64,000 nt of DNA from CATOSK01 sp963665735 (GTDB taxonomy: Bacteria > Chloroflexota > Dehalococcoidia > Lucifugimonadales > UBA3495), in contig OY762444.1 in the NCBI GenBank assembly GCA_963665735.1, positions 682,001 through 746,000 of the forward strand, in the 5' to 3' direction. The notes under the pieces were generated by a model that ran no database searches, was not told where the DNA came from, and saw only the letters and a list, made by a program, of their open reading frames with translations. The position numbers were made by a program, and so were the translations under genes. This document shows, piece by piece, positions 1-8,027 of the stretch (its first letter is position 1; each line of letters starts with the position of its first letter).

Positions 1-251
1 GGCTGAAGTATGCCGAAAGGCCCCCAACGGTTGGGGCCGATGCGGTTTTGTAGTCGTCCCAACAGCCGCCGTTCCAGCCAGGTCACGATAGCGGCCCCCA
101 GCAGGACGGCGTTGACCAGCAACAGCATGATTACCAACCCGGCCACGGCGTAGGCCAGCCAGCAGGGGCCAAGCAAGCCTACCAGGTCGTAGATAGACCG
201 GAAAAGCGCGTTCTGGAACAGGACGTTGTCGGCGGCGAGTTGACAGCTCAA
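1..251 (-). CDS. nuoH: NADH-quinone oxidoreductase subunit H (N-terminal part; gene runs off the left edge)
   Basis: NuoH is the membrane subunit of complex I that helps form the quinone site. About 83 N-terminal codons are visible. They encode a hydrophobic helix followed by the family signature ERRLLGRLQNRIGPNRWGP. The most likely start is TTG at 251-249, which shares bases with the nuoD stop (TTGA overlap) and suggests translational coupling. The remainder lies outside the window. The family call is secure; the TTG start is an inference. Confidence 0.9.
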   Translation of the reverse strand, partial: MSCQLAADNVLFQNALFRSIYDLVGLLGPCWLAYAVAGLVIMLLLVNAVLLGAAIVTWLERRLLGRLQNRIGPNRWGPFGILQ

Positions 252-1357
252 CGGTCAACCTCGCCCATGTTGATGTCCACGCTGCCCAGGGAAACAATCA
301 TGTCGGCCAGTTTCCAGCCCACCAGCAAATGTTCGGTGACGGTCAGGTTGATTAGCGAGGGAGAGCGGATTTTGCAGCGATAGGGGGAAACGCCGCCGTC
401 GCTGACCAGGTAAAAGCCCAATTCGCCCTTGGATGCCTCCACCCGGCCATAGGCTTCGGCGCCGGCCGGGGGCCGCAGCACCAGGGGCAGGTCATCCAGC
501 CGCACCGGGCCGGGTTCAATCTGGGCTACGCACTGGTTGATGATGCGGAGACTCTGGCGGACTTCCTGCATCCGCACCCAGAAACGGTCGTAGTTGTCCG
601 AGCGGGAACCAACGGGAACGTCAAACTCCACCCGGTCATAGGCGTCGTAGGGGTCAATCTTGCGCCAGTCCCAAGCGACTCCGGCGGCCCGCAGCACCGG
701 GCCGGAAACCGAGGAATTGATGGCGATTTCCGACGGCAAGGGGGAAACGCCCCGGGTGCGAACCATCAGGATTTCGTTTTCCAGAAGAAGCTGCTCCAGT
801 TCCTCGAACTCGCCCTGGAAGTCGTGGAGAAACTTGGCCAGGGCCGGCCAGAAGTCCGCCGGGGCGTCGGCGAAAACCCCGCCGGGCCGCATATAACTGA
901 CGGTAATGCGCGCCCCGCAAAGCATCTCAAACAGGTCCAGAATCCGCTCCCGGCTGCGGAAGGTGTACATCAATGGAGTGCCGAAAGCCCCGAGTTCTTG
1001 AATGAAAAACCCCACGGCTACCAGGTGGCTGGCGATGCGCTGAAGTTCGGCCACCAGGGTACGCAGGTACTTGCCCCGCATGGGTGGCTCGACGCCCAGC
1101 AGCTTTTCCACCGCCAGACAATACGCCTGATTGTTAATCATTGAGGAAGTGTAATCCAGCCGGTCGGTCAGGGTTACTACCTGGACGTAGTTGCGCTCCT
1201 CGGCCAGCTTTTCGGTGCCGCGGTGCAGGTAGCCCAGGATTGGTTCGACTTCAAGAATGTCCTCGCCGTCAAAGGTGATGCGGAGACGAAAAACGCCGTG
1301 GGTGCTGGGGTGCTGCGGCCCCACGTTGACGGTCATCGGTTCAGTGCGGATAGTCAT
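248..1357 (-). CDS. nuoD: NADH-quinone oxidoreductase subunit D
   Basis: This is the 49-kDa-type subunit of the peripheral arm of complex I. It lies at the interface to the membrane arm and shapes the quinone cavity. The 369 residues are close to the usual length. The N-terminal motif GPQHPSTHG and the following RLRITFDGE and LGYLHRGTEKL segments are diagnostic. C and D subunits are separate genes here, not fused. It is the fourth gene of the leftward order nuoA-B-C-D-H, 24 nt after nuoC, and its stop overlaps the putative nuoH start. Confidence 0.97.
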   Translation of the reverse strand: MTIRTEPMTVNVGPQHPSTHGVFRLRITFDGEDILEVEPILGYLHRGTEKLAEERNYVQVVTLTDRLDYTSSMINNQAYCLAVEKLLGVEPPMRGKYLRTLVAELQRIASHLVAVGFFIQELGAFGTPLMYTFRSRERILDLFEMLCGARITVSYMRPGGVFADAPADFWPALAKFLHDFQGEFEELEQLLLENEILMVRTRGVSPLPSEIAINSSVSGPVLRAAGVAWDWRKIDPYDAYDRVEFDVPVGSRSDNYDRFWVRMQEVRQSLRIINQCVAQIEPGPVRLDDLPLVLRPPAGAEAYGRVEASKGELGFYLVSDGGVSPYRCKIRSPSLINLTVTEHLLVGWKLADMIVSLGSVDINMGEVDR

Positions 1358-1381
1358 AGCCGGCGTTGGCTCGTCCAGGCG

Positions 1382-1822
1382 TTAAAGGTAGTCTTTCCGC
1401 AGCGGGTGGCCCTGAAAACCCTCCCACAGCAGAATCCGTTTCATGTTGGGGTGGCCGTCAAACCGAATGCCCATCAAGTCCCAGATTTCCCGTTCCTGGA
1501 AGTCGGCGCCCCGCCAAACATCGTACACCGAGGGCAGGGCCGGGTCTTCCCGCCCGTAGAGCCGCACCTTGAGAATGCCGGTGTGCCGCTTTTGCAGGGA
1601 CGTTAAATGGTAAACCACCTGAAAATGCTCAATGAAGTCAATGGCGCTGATGGAGTTGAGGAACTGGAAATCCAGTTCTGGGTCGTCTTTAACGCCGGCA
1701 GCAACGTCGGCGATGCGCGGCGGCGGGACAAAAACGGCGTCGGCGGAAGTTTCTTCCACCGCGCCGGGGGCCAGTTGCACCACCCGCTCCGCCAATTGGC
1801 CGCCGGACAGGGCCGTTACCAC
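1382..1822 (-). CDS. nuoC: NADH-quinone oxidoreductase subunit C
   Basis: This is the 30-kDa-type peripheral-arm subunit of complex I. The open frame extends upstream into nuoB, but the family-like part begins around the GTG at 1822-1820. That start gives 146 residues, lies 13 nt after the nuoB stop and has a G-rich stretch just upstream. The C-terminal signature is clear: QEREIWDLMGIRFDGHPN, then a WEGFQGHPLRKDY segment. An ATG closer to the nuoB stop is in another frame and hits a stop almost at once. Confidence 0.93.
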   Translation of the reverse strand: MVTALSGGQLAERVVQLAPGAVEETSADAVFVPPPRIADVAAGVKDDPELDFQFLNSISAIDFIEHFQVVYHLTSLQKRHTGILKVRLYGREDPALPSVYDVWRGADFQEREIWDLMGIRFDGHPNMKRILLWEGFQGHPLRKDYL

Positions 1823-1835
1823 GCCGCTACCCCCA

Positions 1836-2480
1836 TTAGCTGAAAAGAGCCTCCCGCTGCTTTTGGAGATGCTGCTGTTTCTTGATTTTTTCGTGGAGTT
1901 CCATAATCCCGTACAGCAGGGCGTCGGGACGGGGCGGACAGCCCGGCACGTAAACGTCCACCGGGATGATGTGGTCAACCCCGGGAACGACGCTGTAAGA
2001 ACCGAAGTAGGGGCCGCCGCTCGTGGCGCAGACGCCCATCGAAATGACCCACTTGGGTTCGGCCATCTGGTCATAAATCCGCTTGATAGGCACGGCCATT
2101 TTCCAGGTCACAGTGCCGGCGACAATCATCAAGTCCGCCTGGCGGGGCGAGGCCCGGAAGGCTTCCATCCCGAACCGGGCAATGTCGAAGCGGCCCATCG
2201 CCGTAGCCATCATCTCAAAAGCGCAGCAGGCCAAGCCGAAAGCCACCGGCCACAGGGCCGACTTGCGTCCCCAATTAACCAGGGCGTCAATGGACGTGAC
2301 CACCAGGTTACCCTTCAAGTCGTCGGGGACTTCGATAAAAGGGACTTCGATGGGGGAGACGGAGGCGGCAACCAGGTCGTTAACCAACTGCCCCTCGGAA
2401 CGGTCAATGTCCCAGGTGCGGGAATGGAGCGGGCCGTAATCCGGGGCGGCCATCCCCCCGCCGGCGGTCAAGTCCACCAT
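1836..2480 (-). CDS. nuoB: NADH-quinone oxidoreductase subunit B
   Basis: NuoB carries iron-sulfur cluster N2, the last centre before quinone. In its 214 residues the cysteine ligands are visible as the adjacent pair in GLACCAFE, then VCATSGG, then VPGCPPRP. The first 50 or so residues are a poorly conserved extension ahead of the core (VNWGRKSALWP). The ATG at 2480 sits 6 nt after the nuoA stop, so the two are probably coupled. Confidence 0.97.
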   Translation of the reverse strand: MVDLTAGGGMAAPDYGPLHSRTWDIDRSEGQLVNDLVAASVSPIEVPFIEVPDDLKGNLVVTSIDALVNWGRKSALWPVAFGLACCAFEMMATAMGRFDIARFGMEAFRASPRQADLMIVAGTVTWKMAVPIKRIYDQMAEPKWVISMGVCATSGGPYFGSYSVVPGVDHIIPVDVYVPGCPPRPDALLYGIMELHEKIKKQQHLQKQREALFS

Positions 2481-2486
2481 GCCGGG

Positions 2487-2873
2487 TTAACTCCTCCACT
2501 CCAAATCGCGCTTATTCCAGGCGTAGGCCCAGCCCACCAGCAGAATGCCGACGAAAACCGCCATTTCAATCAAGGCGAAAAGCTCCAACCGCAGGAACTT
2601 GGTGGCCCAAGGGTAGAGGAACACCACTTCAATGTCGAAAATCACGAACAGAATGGCGAACATATAGTAACGGAAATTAAACTGGTTCCAGCGTCCGCCG
2701 ATGGTCTCCACGCCGCACTCGTAGGTTTCCGACTTGACCGGGGTGGGGTTGTTGGGACGCAGCCCCGCCCAGGACGCCAGTTGACCGGCCAGCAGCATCC
2801 CCGTGGGAACCAGAATGGCCAACACGGTGAAGATGGCGATTAGTCCGTACTGCCGGAAATAGTCTTCAAGCAT
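2487..2873 (-). CDS. nuoA: NADH-quinone oxidoreductase subunit A
   Basis: This is a small membrane subunit of complex I with three predicted transmembrane helices. The signature YECGVETIGG is followed by RWNQFNFRYYMFAILFVIFD. The ATG at 2873 gives 128 residues, the normal family length. The open frame continues upstream, but that part is intergenic and repeat sequence. It is the first gene of the nuo operon; a good promoter lies about 35-60 nt upstream. Confidence 0.95.
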   Translation of the reverse strand: MLEDYFRQYGLIAIFTVLAILVPTGMLLAGQLASWAGLRPNNPTPVKSETYECGVETIGGRWNQFNFRYYMFAILFVIFDIEVVFLYPWATKFLRLELFALIEMAVFVGILLVGWAYAWNKRDLEWRS

Positions 2874-2907
2874 CAGCCCCAAAGCTCGCAGTCCCGAATG
2901 CGGGCCG

Positions 2908-2935
2908 ATTATAACATAGGAACAACAAAACCCAA
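2908..2935 (-). promoter_or_regulatory. Predicted promoter of the nuo operon
   Basis: On the minus strand a perfect -10 TATAAT (2913-2908) is preceded at 16 nt by TTGGGT (2935-2930), a partial -35. The predicted transcription start near 2901 leaves a leader of about 28 nt before nuoA. Confidence 0.5.
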
Positions 2936-2975
2936 TAGCGAACCAACCCGCCCCTACTCCGCGCAATGCAGCCAC

Positions 2976-3050
2976 CGTCATTCCGGCGAAGGCCGGAATC
3001 CAGAAATCCTTGCCAATGCCGACGTTGGCTCTTGCTTGGATTCCTGCATT
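2976..3050. repeat. Palindromic repeat family A, degenerate copy
   Basis: The left half matches the family core (CCGTCATTCCGGCG, then GCCGGAATCCAGAAATC). The right half (GCTTGGATTCCTGCATTCG) is decayed. It lies between the divergent nuoA and CaiB-like genes, so it is not simply a shared terminator. Confidence 0.75.
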
Positions 3051-3160
3051 CGCCGCCCGTAGGGGCAACCCTCGTGACAGCCCAACCCCCGCCGGGGATA
3101 GCCAACCACCCCGGCGCCGGCTAGAATGACTGACATACTTGGGTAAGGAAGAGAATCGGA

Positions 3161-4393
3161 TTGTCCACCAACTCCGCAAACCGTGGGCCGCTGCAAGGGC
3201 TGAAAGCGCTGGACTTGTCGGTTATCGTCGCCGGCGGCACGGCCAGCAGCCTCATGGCGGACTTTGGCGCCGAAGTGGTCAAGGTGGAACGCCCCGGCAG
3301 CGGCGACCCGCTGCGCAATTGGGGGCCGTTCTATAACGGCGTCTCCCTGTGGTGGAAAGTCCATTCCCGCAACAAGAAGTCAATAACGCTGAACCTGGGG
3401 CACCCGGAAGGCCAAACCCTGTTGACCGACCTGGCCCGGCAAGCCGACTTGCTGATTGAAGGATTCCGGCCCGGAACGATGGAACGCTGGGGTCTGGGGC
3501 CGGAAGATTTGCGGCGGGTGAATCCAGGACTGGTGATGGTACGCTATTCCGGGTTCGGGCAGACCGGGCCTTACAAAGACCGGCCCGGTTTCGGCACCAT
3601 CGCCGAGTGCATGAGCGGGTACATCGGCATGACCGGGTTTCCCGACACGCCGCCGGTGCTGCCGCCGATTCCCCTGGCCGACGAAATCGCCGGGGTTTTC
3701 GGGGCCATGTCGGCCATGATGGCCCTGTACCACCGGGACGTTCTGGCCGACCAGAACGGCCAACACGGGCGGCAAGGCCAGGTCATTGACGTTAGCCTGT
3801 TCGAGCCGCTTTTTCGCTTGTGCATTCCCCATATCACCATGTACGACCTGCTGGGAACGGTGCGGGAACGGGTGGGCAACGACTTTCCCGACGCCGCGCC
3901 CCGCAGCTTGTACCAGGCTGGAGACGGGCAATGGCTGGGCCTGTCCGCCACTTCCCAAAGCACCTGGGAAGCCCTGGCCCGGGCGATGGGAGCAACGGAA
4001 CTGCTGCAAGACTCCCGGTTCGCCGACAACGCGGCCCGGCTGGAAAACAAGGACGCCCTTAACCAAGAACTGCAAGGCTGGCTGGGCCAACGTCCTACGG
4101 GGCAGGTGATGGAGGAACTGGTGCCTTCCGGCGGCGTGGTCGGGCCGGTGTATAACGTCAAGCAGATTGTGGAAGACCCCCATTACCGGGAACGGGAGGA
4201 CATTCTTGACGTTGACGACCCGGAGTTGGGCCGGACGCGCATGGTGGGGATTGCGCCGAAGATGAGCGGAACGCCGGGGACGGTGGAACACGCCGGGCCG
4301 ACGTTGGGCCAGCACAACCGGGAAGTGTACGGGGCCTGGCTGGGGTTGGATGAGAAGGAACTGGCCGATTTGACGGACAAGGGGGTGGTTTAG
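3161..4393 (+). CDS. CaiB/BaiF-family CoA-transferase
   Basis: This is a class III (CaiB/BaiF) CoA-transferase, which moves CoA between carboxylic acids. The 410 residues show the family pattern: LKALDLSVIVAGGTASSLMADFGAEVVKVERP at the N-terminus, the GFGQTGPYKDRPGF segment and a C-terminal HNREVYGAWLGL. The start is TTG at 3161, with AAGGAAGAG about 7 nt upstream. The substrate cannot be deduced. It heads a tight rightward cluster; rdgB begins 3 nt after its stop. Confidence 0.9.
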   Translation: MSTNSANRGPLQGLKALDLSVIVAGGTASSLMADFGAEVVKVERPGSGDPLRNWGPFYNGVSLWWKVHSRNKKSITLNLGHPEGQTLLTDLARQADLLIEGFRPGTMERWGLGPEDLRRVNPGLVMVRYSGFGQTGPYKDRPGFGTIAECMSGYIGMTGFPDTPPVLPPIPLADEIAGVFGAMSAMMALYHRDVLADQNGQHGRQGQVIDVSLFEPLFRLCIPHITMYDLLGTVRERVGNDFPDAAPRSLYQAGDGQWLGLSATSQSTWEALARAMGATELLQDSRFADNAARLENKDALNQELQGWLGQRPTGQVMEELVPSGGVVGPVYNVKQIVEDPHYREREDILDVDDPELGRTRMVGIAPKMSGTPGTVEHAGPTLGQHNREVYGAWLGLDEKELADLTDKGVV

Positions 4394-4396
4394 CGA

Positions 4397-5020
4397 ATGG
4401 CCTATTCCCAACTGGTGATTGCCACCCACAACCAGGGCAAGGTGATTGAATACCGCGACTTGTTGAAGGATATTCCGGTGGAGTTGCTGTCCCTGGGTGA
4501 CGTGGGGATTGAGCAGGACGTGGAGGAAACGGGAAAGACCTTTGAGGAAAACGCCTGGCTGAAAGCGTCAACGTATTCGCAACTCAGCGGTTTGTTGACC
4601 CTATCGGACGATTCGGGGTTGGAGGTTGACGCCTTGGGCCGGGAGCCGGGGATTTATACCGCCCGTTACGGCGGCGAGCAGTGCGCCAATTTCCAGGAAC
4701 GGGTTGCGTTGCTGCTGCGAAACCTGGAAGGGGTGCCTTGGGAGAGACGCACCGCCCGTTTCAAGTGCGTCATGGCAATCGCCGGGCCGCCGGGCCGCAT
4801 CGCCCAGGTGGTTGGTTCGGTAGCTGGGATGATAAAATACCAACCGGCGGGAACGGAAGGGTTCGGGTTTGACCCGGTTTTCTACCTGCCGTCCTACGGG
4901 CGGACGATGGCTCAACTGTCCCTGGCTGAGAAAAACGCCGTAAGCCACCGTTCCGACGCCACCCGGAAAGCCAGAGAGGTTCTGGCCCAGCTAACCCAGG
5001 AAACGGGAATTTCGCAATAG
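4397..5020 (+). CDS. rdgB: XTP/dITP diphosphatase (RdgB/HAM1 family)
   Basis: This enzyme hydrolyses non-canonical purine nucleoside triphosphates such as dITP and XTP, keeping them out of DNA. The 207 residues contain the nucleotide-binding THNQGKVIEYRDLL start, the LSDDSGLEVDALGREPG motif with acidic metal ligands, the GFGFDPVF segment and the SHRSDA motif near the C-terminus. It lies between caiB-like and moaA with gaps of 3 and 17 nt and is probably co-transcribed with them. Confidence 0.96.
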   Translation: MAYSQLVIATHNQGKVIEYRDLLKDIPVELLSLGDVGIEQDVEETGKTFEENAWLKASTYSQLSGLLTLSDDSGLEVDALGREPGIYTARYGGEQCANFQERVALLLRNLEGVPWERRTARFKCVMAIAGPPGRIAQVVGSVAGMIKYQPAGTEGFGFDPVFYLPSYGRTMAQLSLAEKNAVSHRSDATRKAREVLAQLTQETGISQ

Positions 5021-5037
5021 ACTGACAAACCGATACG

Positions 5038-6051
5038 ATGATTATTGACAAACTGGGCAGACCATTAAAGGACTTGCGAATTTCGGTCACTGACCGATGC
5101 AACTTCCGCTGTCCCTACTGTATGCCGGCCGAGATTTTCGGCGAAGGCTACCAGTTCCTCCCCAAAGAGGAAATCCTGTCCTTTGAGGAAATTCACCGCA
5201 TCGCCGCCGTTTTCGTGGGGATGGGCGTGGACAAGCTGCGGATTACCGGCGGAGAGCCGCTGCTGCGGGCCGACTTGCACCTGCTCATCGGGCTGCTGGC
5301 GCAAATTCACCCGGACGTGGACATTACCCTGACCACCAACGGCTACCTGCTGGCCCAGCAAGCCCGCCGGTTGAAAGACGCCGGACTGAAACGCATTACC
5401 GTCAGCCTGGACAGTCTCGACGACGGGGTTTTTCAGCACATGAACGGGCGCGGTTTCACCACCCAACGGGTACTGGAAGGGATTGAGGAAGCCGCCGCCG
5501 TGGGGTTGAATCCCATCAAAATCAACGCCGTGGTGCAGAAAGGGGTCAACGACCACACCATCGTTGACCTGGCCCGGCATTTCAAGGGAACGGGCCACAT
5601 CGTCCGGTTTATCGAGTACATGGACGTGGGAAACCTGAACGGGTGGAAGTGGGACGAAGTGGTATCCGCCGCCGAAATCGTGGAAAGAATCGGACAGGAA
5701 ATGCCCCTGGAGCCGATGGACGCCAACTATCACGGAGAGGTCGCCAACCGCTACCGCTACCGGGATGGGCAGGGCGAAATCGGCGTCATTGCGTCGGTCA
5801 GTCAACCCTTCTGCGGTTCCTGCACCCGGGCCCGCCTTTCCACCGACGGCAGGATTTACACCTGCCTTTTCTCCGGCAACGGCGTCAGCCTGCGCGACCA
5901 CCTGCGGCAAGGCGCGACGGACGACGACCTGCGTGACTTGGTGGGACGAATCTGGGGGCAGCGGACTGACCGTTACTCGGAAGAGCGGGCGGAACTGGCC
6001 CCGCAGCAGAACCAGCCCCGCAAGGTGGAGATGTACCAGATTGGGGGATGA
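5038..6051 (+). CDS. moaA: GTP 3',8-cyclase (molybdenum cofactor biosynthesis)
   Basis: MoaA is a radical-SAM enzyme that, together with MoaC, converts GTP to cyclic pyranopterin phosphate. The N-terminal C21-x3-C25-x2-C28 binds the radical-SAM [4Fe-4S] cluster. The C-terminal C-x2-C-x13-C (CGSCTRARL to YTC) holds the substrate-binding cluster. The protein ends in the double glycine typical of active MoaA. The 337 residues are a normal length. Its stop overlaps the next start as ATGA. Confidence 0.98.
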   Translation: MIIDKLGRPLKDLRISVTDRCNFRCPYCMPAEIFGEGYQFLPKEEILSFEEIHRIAAVFVGMGVDKLRITGGEPLLRADLHLLIGLLAQIHPDVDITLTTNGYLLAQQARRLKDAGLKRITVSLDSLDDGVFQHMNGRGFTTQRVLEGIEEAAAVGLNPIKINAVVQKGVNDHTIVDLARHFKGTGHIVRFIEYMDVGNLNGWKWDEVVSAAEIVERIGQEMPLEPMDANYHGEVANRYRYRDGQGEIGVIASVSQPFCGSCTRARLSTDGRIYTCLFSGNGVSLRDHLRQGATDDDLRDLVGRIWGQRTDRYSEERAELAPQQNQPRKVEMYQIGG

Positions 6052-6623
6052 CCGGCCCCGCCGCGGGCGCTCCCGATTTGGAAACGCCGTTGAATCAACA
6101 CCCATCGCAGCAAGTTGACCTTTACGTGCAGGGCGTTTGCCAGGGCCGGCGGGGCCGCGGCGGTTGGGCGGCGGTCTTGTACCAGGATGGAGAGCGGCGC
6201 ATCCTGTCCGGCAATGACCGCTCCACCACCGGCGACCGCATGGAATTAACCGCCATCATCCAGGGGTTGGAAGCCGCACCTACCGGGCGGCACATCACCA
6301 TCCACACCGGCAGCCTGCACGTTTTCAACGCCATGACCAAAGGGGAAGCCCGCAACGCCAACCTGGACTTGTGGGAACGGGTTGACCGGCGGCAAGCCCA
6401 GGGCGGTTTGACCTGGTGGTGGGTGCGCCAAGGCCGGCGGGAACCGGGCAAGGACATTGCGGAGCGGGTAGCCAACATGGAAGCCGGCCTGTTCCAAACC
6501 CGCCCCCGGCCCCAACCGCCACGGCCAGCGTCACCCCAAGACAGGAAACCCCACGGGAAGCGGGCCGCCGGAACCGGGCGCGGCCCCCGGGCCGGCAGCC
6601 GTCCCAACAGGAGGAAGCGATGA
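6048..6623 (+). CDS. RNase H-fold protein with degenerate catalytic site
   Basis: Residues 23-145 follow the RNase HI pattern: VDLYVQGVCQG, GGWAAVLY, MELTAIIQGLEA, a WWWVRQGRREPGKD stretch and DIAERVAN. Aligned by eye to E. coli RNase HI, Glu66 and Asp136 are kept, but the first Asp is Gln28 and the TDS Asp is Gly88. Two of four metal ligands are therefore missing. A basic Pro/Arg tail follows. The gene overlaps moaA and moaC by ATGA at each end, so translation is probably coupled. Nucleic-acid binding without cleavage is an inference. Confidence 0.75.
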   Translation: MTGPAAGAPDLETPLNQHPSQQVDLYVQGVCQGRRGRGGWAAVLYQDGERRILSGNDRSTTGDRMELTAIIQGLEAAPTGRHITIHTGSLHVFNAMTKGEARNANLDLWERVDRRQAQGGLTWWWVRQGRREPGKDIAERVANMEAGLFQTRPRPQPPRPASPQDRKPHGKRAAGTGRGPRAGSRPNRRKR

Positions 6624-7120
6624 CCAGCATGGAATCGGCCAAGGGCCAGACCTTGACCCACCTGGACGGCCAGGGGCGGGTGGCGATGGTTGACGTGGGC
6701 GACAAACCCGTAACCGACCGGGAGGCGGTGGCTCAGGGACGGGTGGCGATGCTGCCGGAAACCCTGCGGTTGATTAAAGAGGGGCTGATGAAAAAGGGCG
6801 ACGTGCTGACCATCGCTCAACTGGCGGGAATCATGGGGGCCAAGATTACGTCTCAGTTGATTCCGTTGTGCCACCCGCTGCCTCTCAACAAGGTGGACGT
6901 TGACCTGGAACTGGACGAACCGGGCAGCGCAGTGGTCATCACGGCCACGGCCCGCACGTCGGGGAAAACCGGGGTGGAAATGGAGGCCCTGACCGCCGTT
7001 TCGGTGGCGGCGTTGACGATTTACGATATGTGCAAAGCCGTTGACCGGGGAATGTGCATCGGCGACATCCGGCTGGCCCGCAAGAGCGGCGGGCAGAGCG
7101 GCGATTATTCCGCCGAATGA
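6620..7120 (+). CDS. moaC: Cyclic pyranopterin monophosphate synthase
   Basis: MoaC acts directly after MoaA to form cyclic pyranopterin monophosphate. The start at 6620 follows a strong GGAGGAAG and gives 166 residues, matching the family; a longer open frame upstream overlaps the RNase H-like gene. Diagnostic segments are the LCHPLPL histidine motif, GVEMEALTAVSVAALTIYDM and KAVDRGMCIGDI. It is the last gene of the cluster and converges on the next one. Confidence 0.97.
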   Translation: MTSMESAKGQTLTHLDGQGRVAMVDVGDKPVTDREAVAQGRVAMLPETLRLIKEGLMKKGDVLTIAQLAGIMGAKITSQLIPLCHPLPLNKVDVDLELDEPGSAVVITATARTSGKTGVEMEALTAVSVAALTIYDMCKAVDRGMCIGDIRLARKSGGQSGDYSAE

Positions 7121-7134
7121 CCCCCGCCGGCCGT

Positions 7135-7479
7135 TCAGCCCCGGCGGTCAATTTCGGCAGTCAAGGCGGCGATGGCGGCTCGCGCGTAGGCGACGTATTC
7201 TTGCGGGGGAAAGTCCAACTCCAAAAACTCTTCAACGTGGTCCTGGTCAGCCACCCCCGCCACGCCGGGTATGCCCACCAGATTTAGCTGGCGGATTTCC
7301 CCCTGGGGCGTGACAACCACGCAACCCCTATCATCGCCAAAACCTTCCGGGGACACCAACTCAATGGCCTGGATAGTGGTCATGCCCCAGAAAGCGGGGA
7401 AAGGGCGCAGACGCCCGGCCAGGTCGGCCAGTTGCCGGCGCAATTCCTCAGCGGTTTCCTCAATCGGGCCATCCTTCAT
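7135..7479 (-). CDS. Conserved hypothetical protein, 114 aa
   Basis: I do not recognise a named family. The protein is soluble and acidic, with a helical N-terminus (EETAEELRRQLADLAGRL), a beta-rich centre (GCVVVTPQGEIRQLNLVGIPG) and a helical C-terminus. AAGGG lies unusually close to the ATG and falls inside a short inverted repeat (see the regulatory site at 7482-7520). It converges with moaC, the stops being 15 nt apart. Confidence 0.65.
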   Translation of the reverse strand: MKDGPIEETAEELRRQLADLAGRLRPFPAFWGMTTIQAIELVSPEGFGDDRGCVVVTPQGEIRQLNLVGIPGVAGVADQDHVEEFLELDFPPQEYVAYARAAIAALTAEIDRRG

Positions 7480-7481
7480 CG

Positions 7482-7520
7482 CCCTTGCAGGTTAAGGCAA
7501 GGTTGGATGTCGTGCAAGGG
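7482..7520 (-). promoter_or_regulatory. Inverted repeat covering a ribosome binding site
   Basis: CCCTTGCA and TGCAAGGG form a perfect 8-bp stem with a 23-nt loop in the minus-strand leader. The 3' arm contains the only Shine-Dalgarno-like bases of the gene starting at 7479. If formed in RNA it would hide the binding site. No proof of function. Confidence 0.35.
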
Positions 7521-7524
7521 GAGG

Positions 7525-7691
7525 CCAGGACAATTGCAAAGTAGGTAGGAACGGCCTTGGGAGGCGTTCCAATAATCCCTTCCCCCTTGACGGGGGAAGG
7601 TTAGGATGGGGGTGACCGCAACGTCAGGGTAATGTATCCCTGTCCTGGACACCTCCCCATCTTTGGGACATGGACTTTGCAATCGTCCTGG
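7525..7691. repeat. 167-bp element with 18-bp terminal inverted repeats
   Basis: The left arm CCAGGACAATTGCAAAGT (7525-7542) matches the complement of the right arm (7674-7691) at 17 of 18 positions. It has no coding content and encloses a family B hairpin (7574-7614). It looks like a small non-autonomous element. The rest of the roughly 300-bp gap before tRNA-Met shows only the tRNA promoter. Confidence 0.5.
7574..7614. repeat. C/G-rich hairpin repeat family B
   Basis: CCCTTCCCCC and GGGGGAAGG flank a short TTGAC loop, followed by TTAGGATGGGGGTGA. The same pattern recurs near 18.2, 18.4, 26.1, 26.3 and 41.1 kb. Confidence 0.7.
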
Positions 7692-7709
7692 GCGTTTGCC
7701 GGAGGTTGA

Positions 7710-7738
7710 TTGACAGAGGATGGGACAACCCGTAGGAT
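7710..7738 (+). promoter_or_regulatory. Predicted promoter of tRNA-Met
   Basis: A consensus -35 TTGACA (7710-7715) is followed after exactly 17 nt by TAGGAT (7733-7738), placing the start near 7746, about 40 nt before the mature tRNA. The same TTGACA-N17-TAGGAT pair precedes the leader at 9854. Confidence 0.6.
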
Positions 7739-7784
7739 TATTGTAGAAGAGCAGCGTCCGGCGGCTGGCCGGCGCGCTCTCGGT

Positions 7785-7859
7785 GGCAACGTAGCTCAGC
7801 GGCAGAGCGGGCGCTTCATAAGCGCTAGGTCACTGGTTCGAGCCCAGTCGTTGCCACCA
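7785..7859 (+). tRNA. tRNA-Met (CAT anticodon), CCA encoded
   Basis: It folds as a full cloverleaf: acceptor GGCAACG pairs with CGTTGCC, D stem GCTC/GAGC, anticodon stem GGCGC/GCGCT around loop TTCATAA, T arm ACTGG-TTCGAGC-CCAGT, then discriminator A and an encoded CCA. The first pair is G-C and the anticodon stem lacks the three G-C pairs of initiators, so this is probably elongator Met. The lysidine-modified Ile isoacceptor is less likely but not excluded. Confidence 0.95.
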
Positions 7860-8027
7860 TCCCCAACCTGTGCCGGTTCGTGCCGCCAACCCCTTTGTCC
7901 GGCGACGCTTTTGGACTTGGCGCCACCGCAGTCCTGACCAATCCAACCTTATCGTTTCTTTGACCATCCTTGTCCGGCCAACGGGGTAATACAGATTCCC
8001 CGGGCCGGCCCACAGCGAGGAAATTCT

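Noticed and set aside
1382..2074. Long version of nuoC starting inside nuoB
   Set aside because: The first part is the out-of-frame reading of nuoB; NuoC similarity begins after about 1822.
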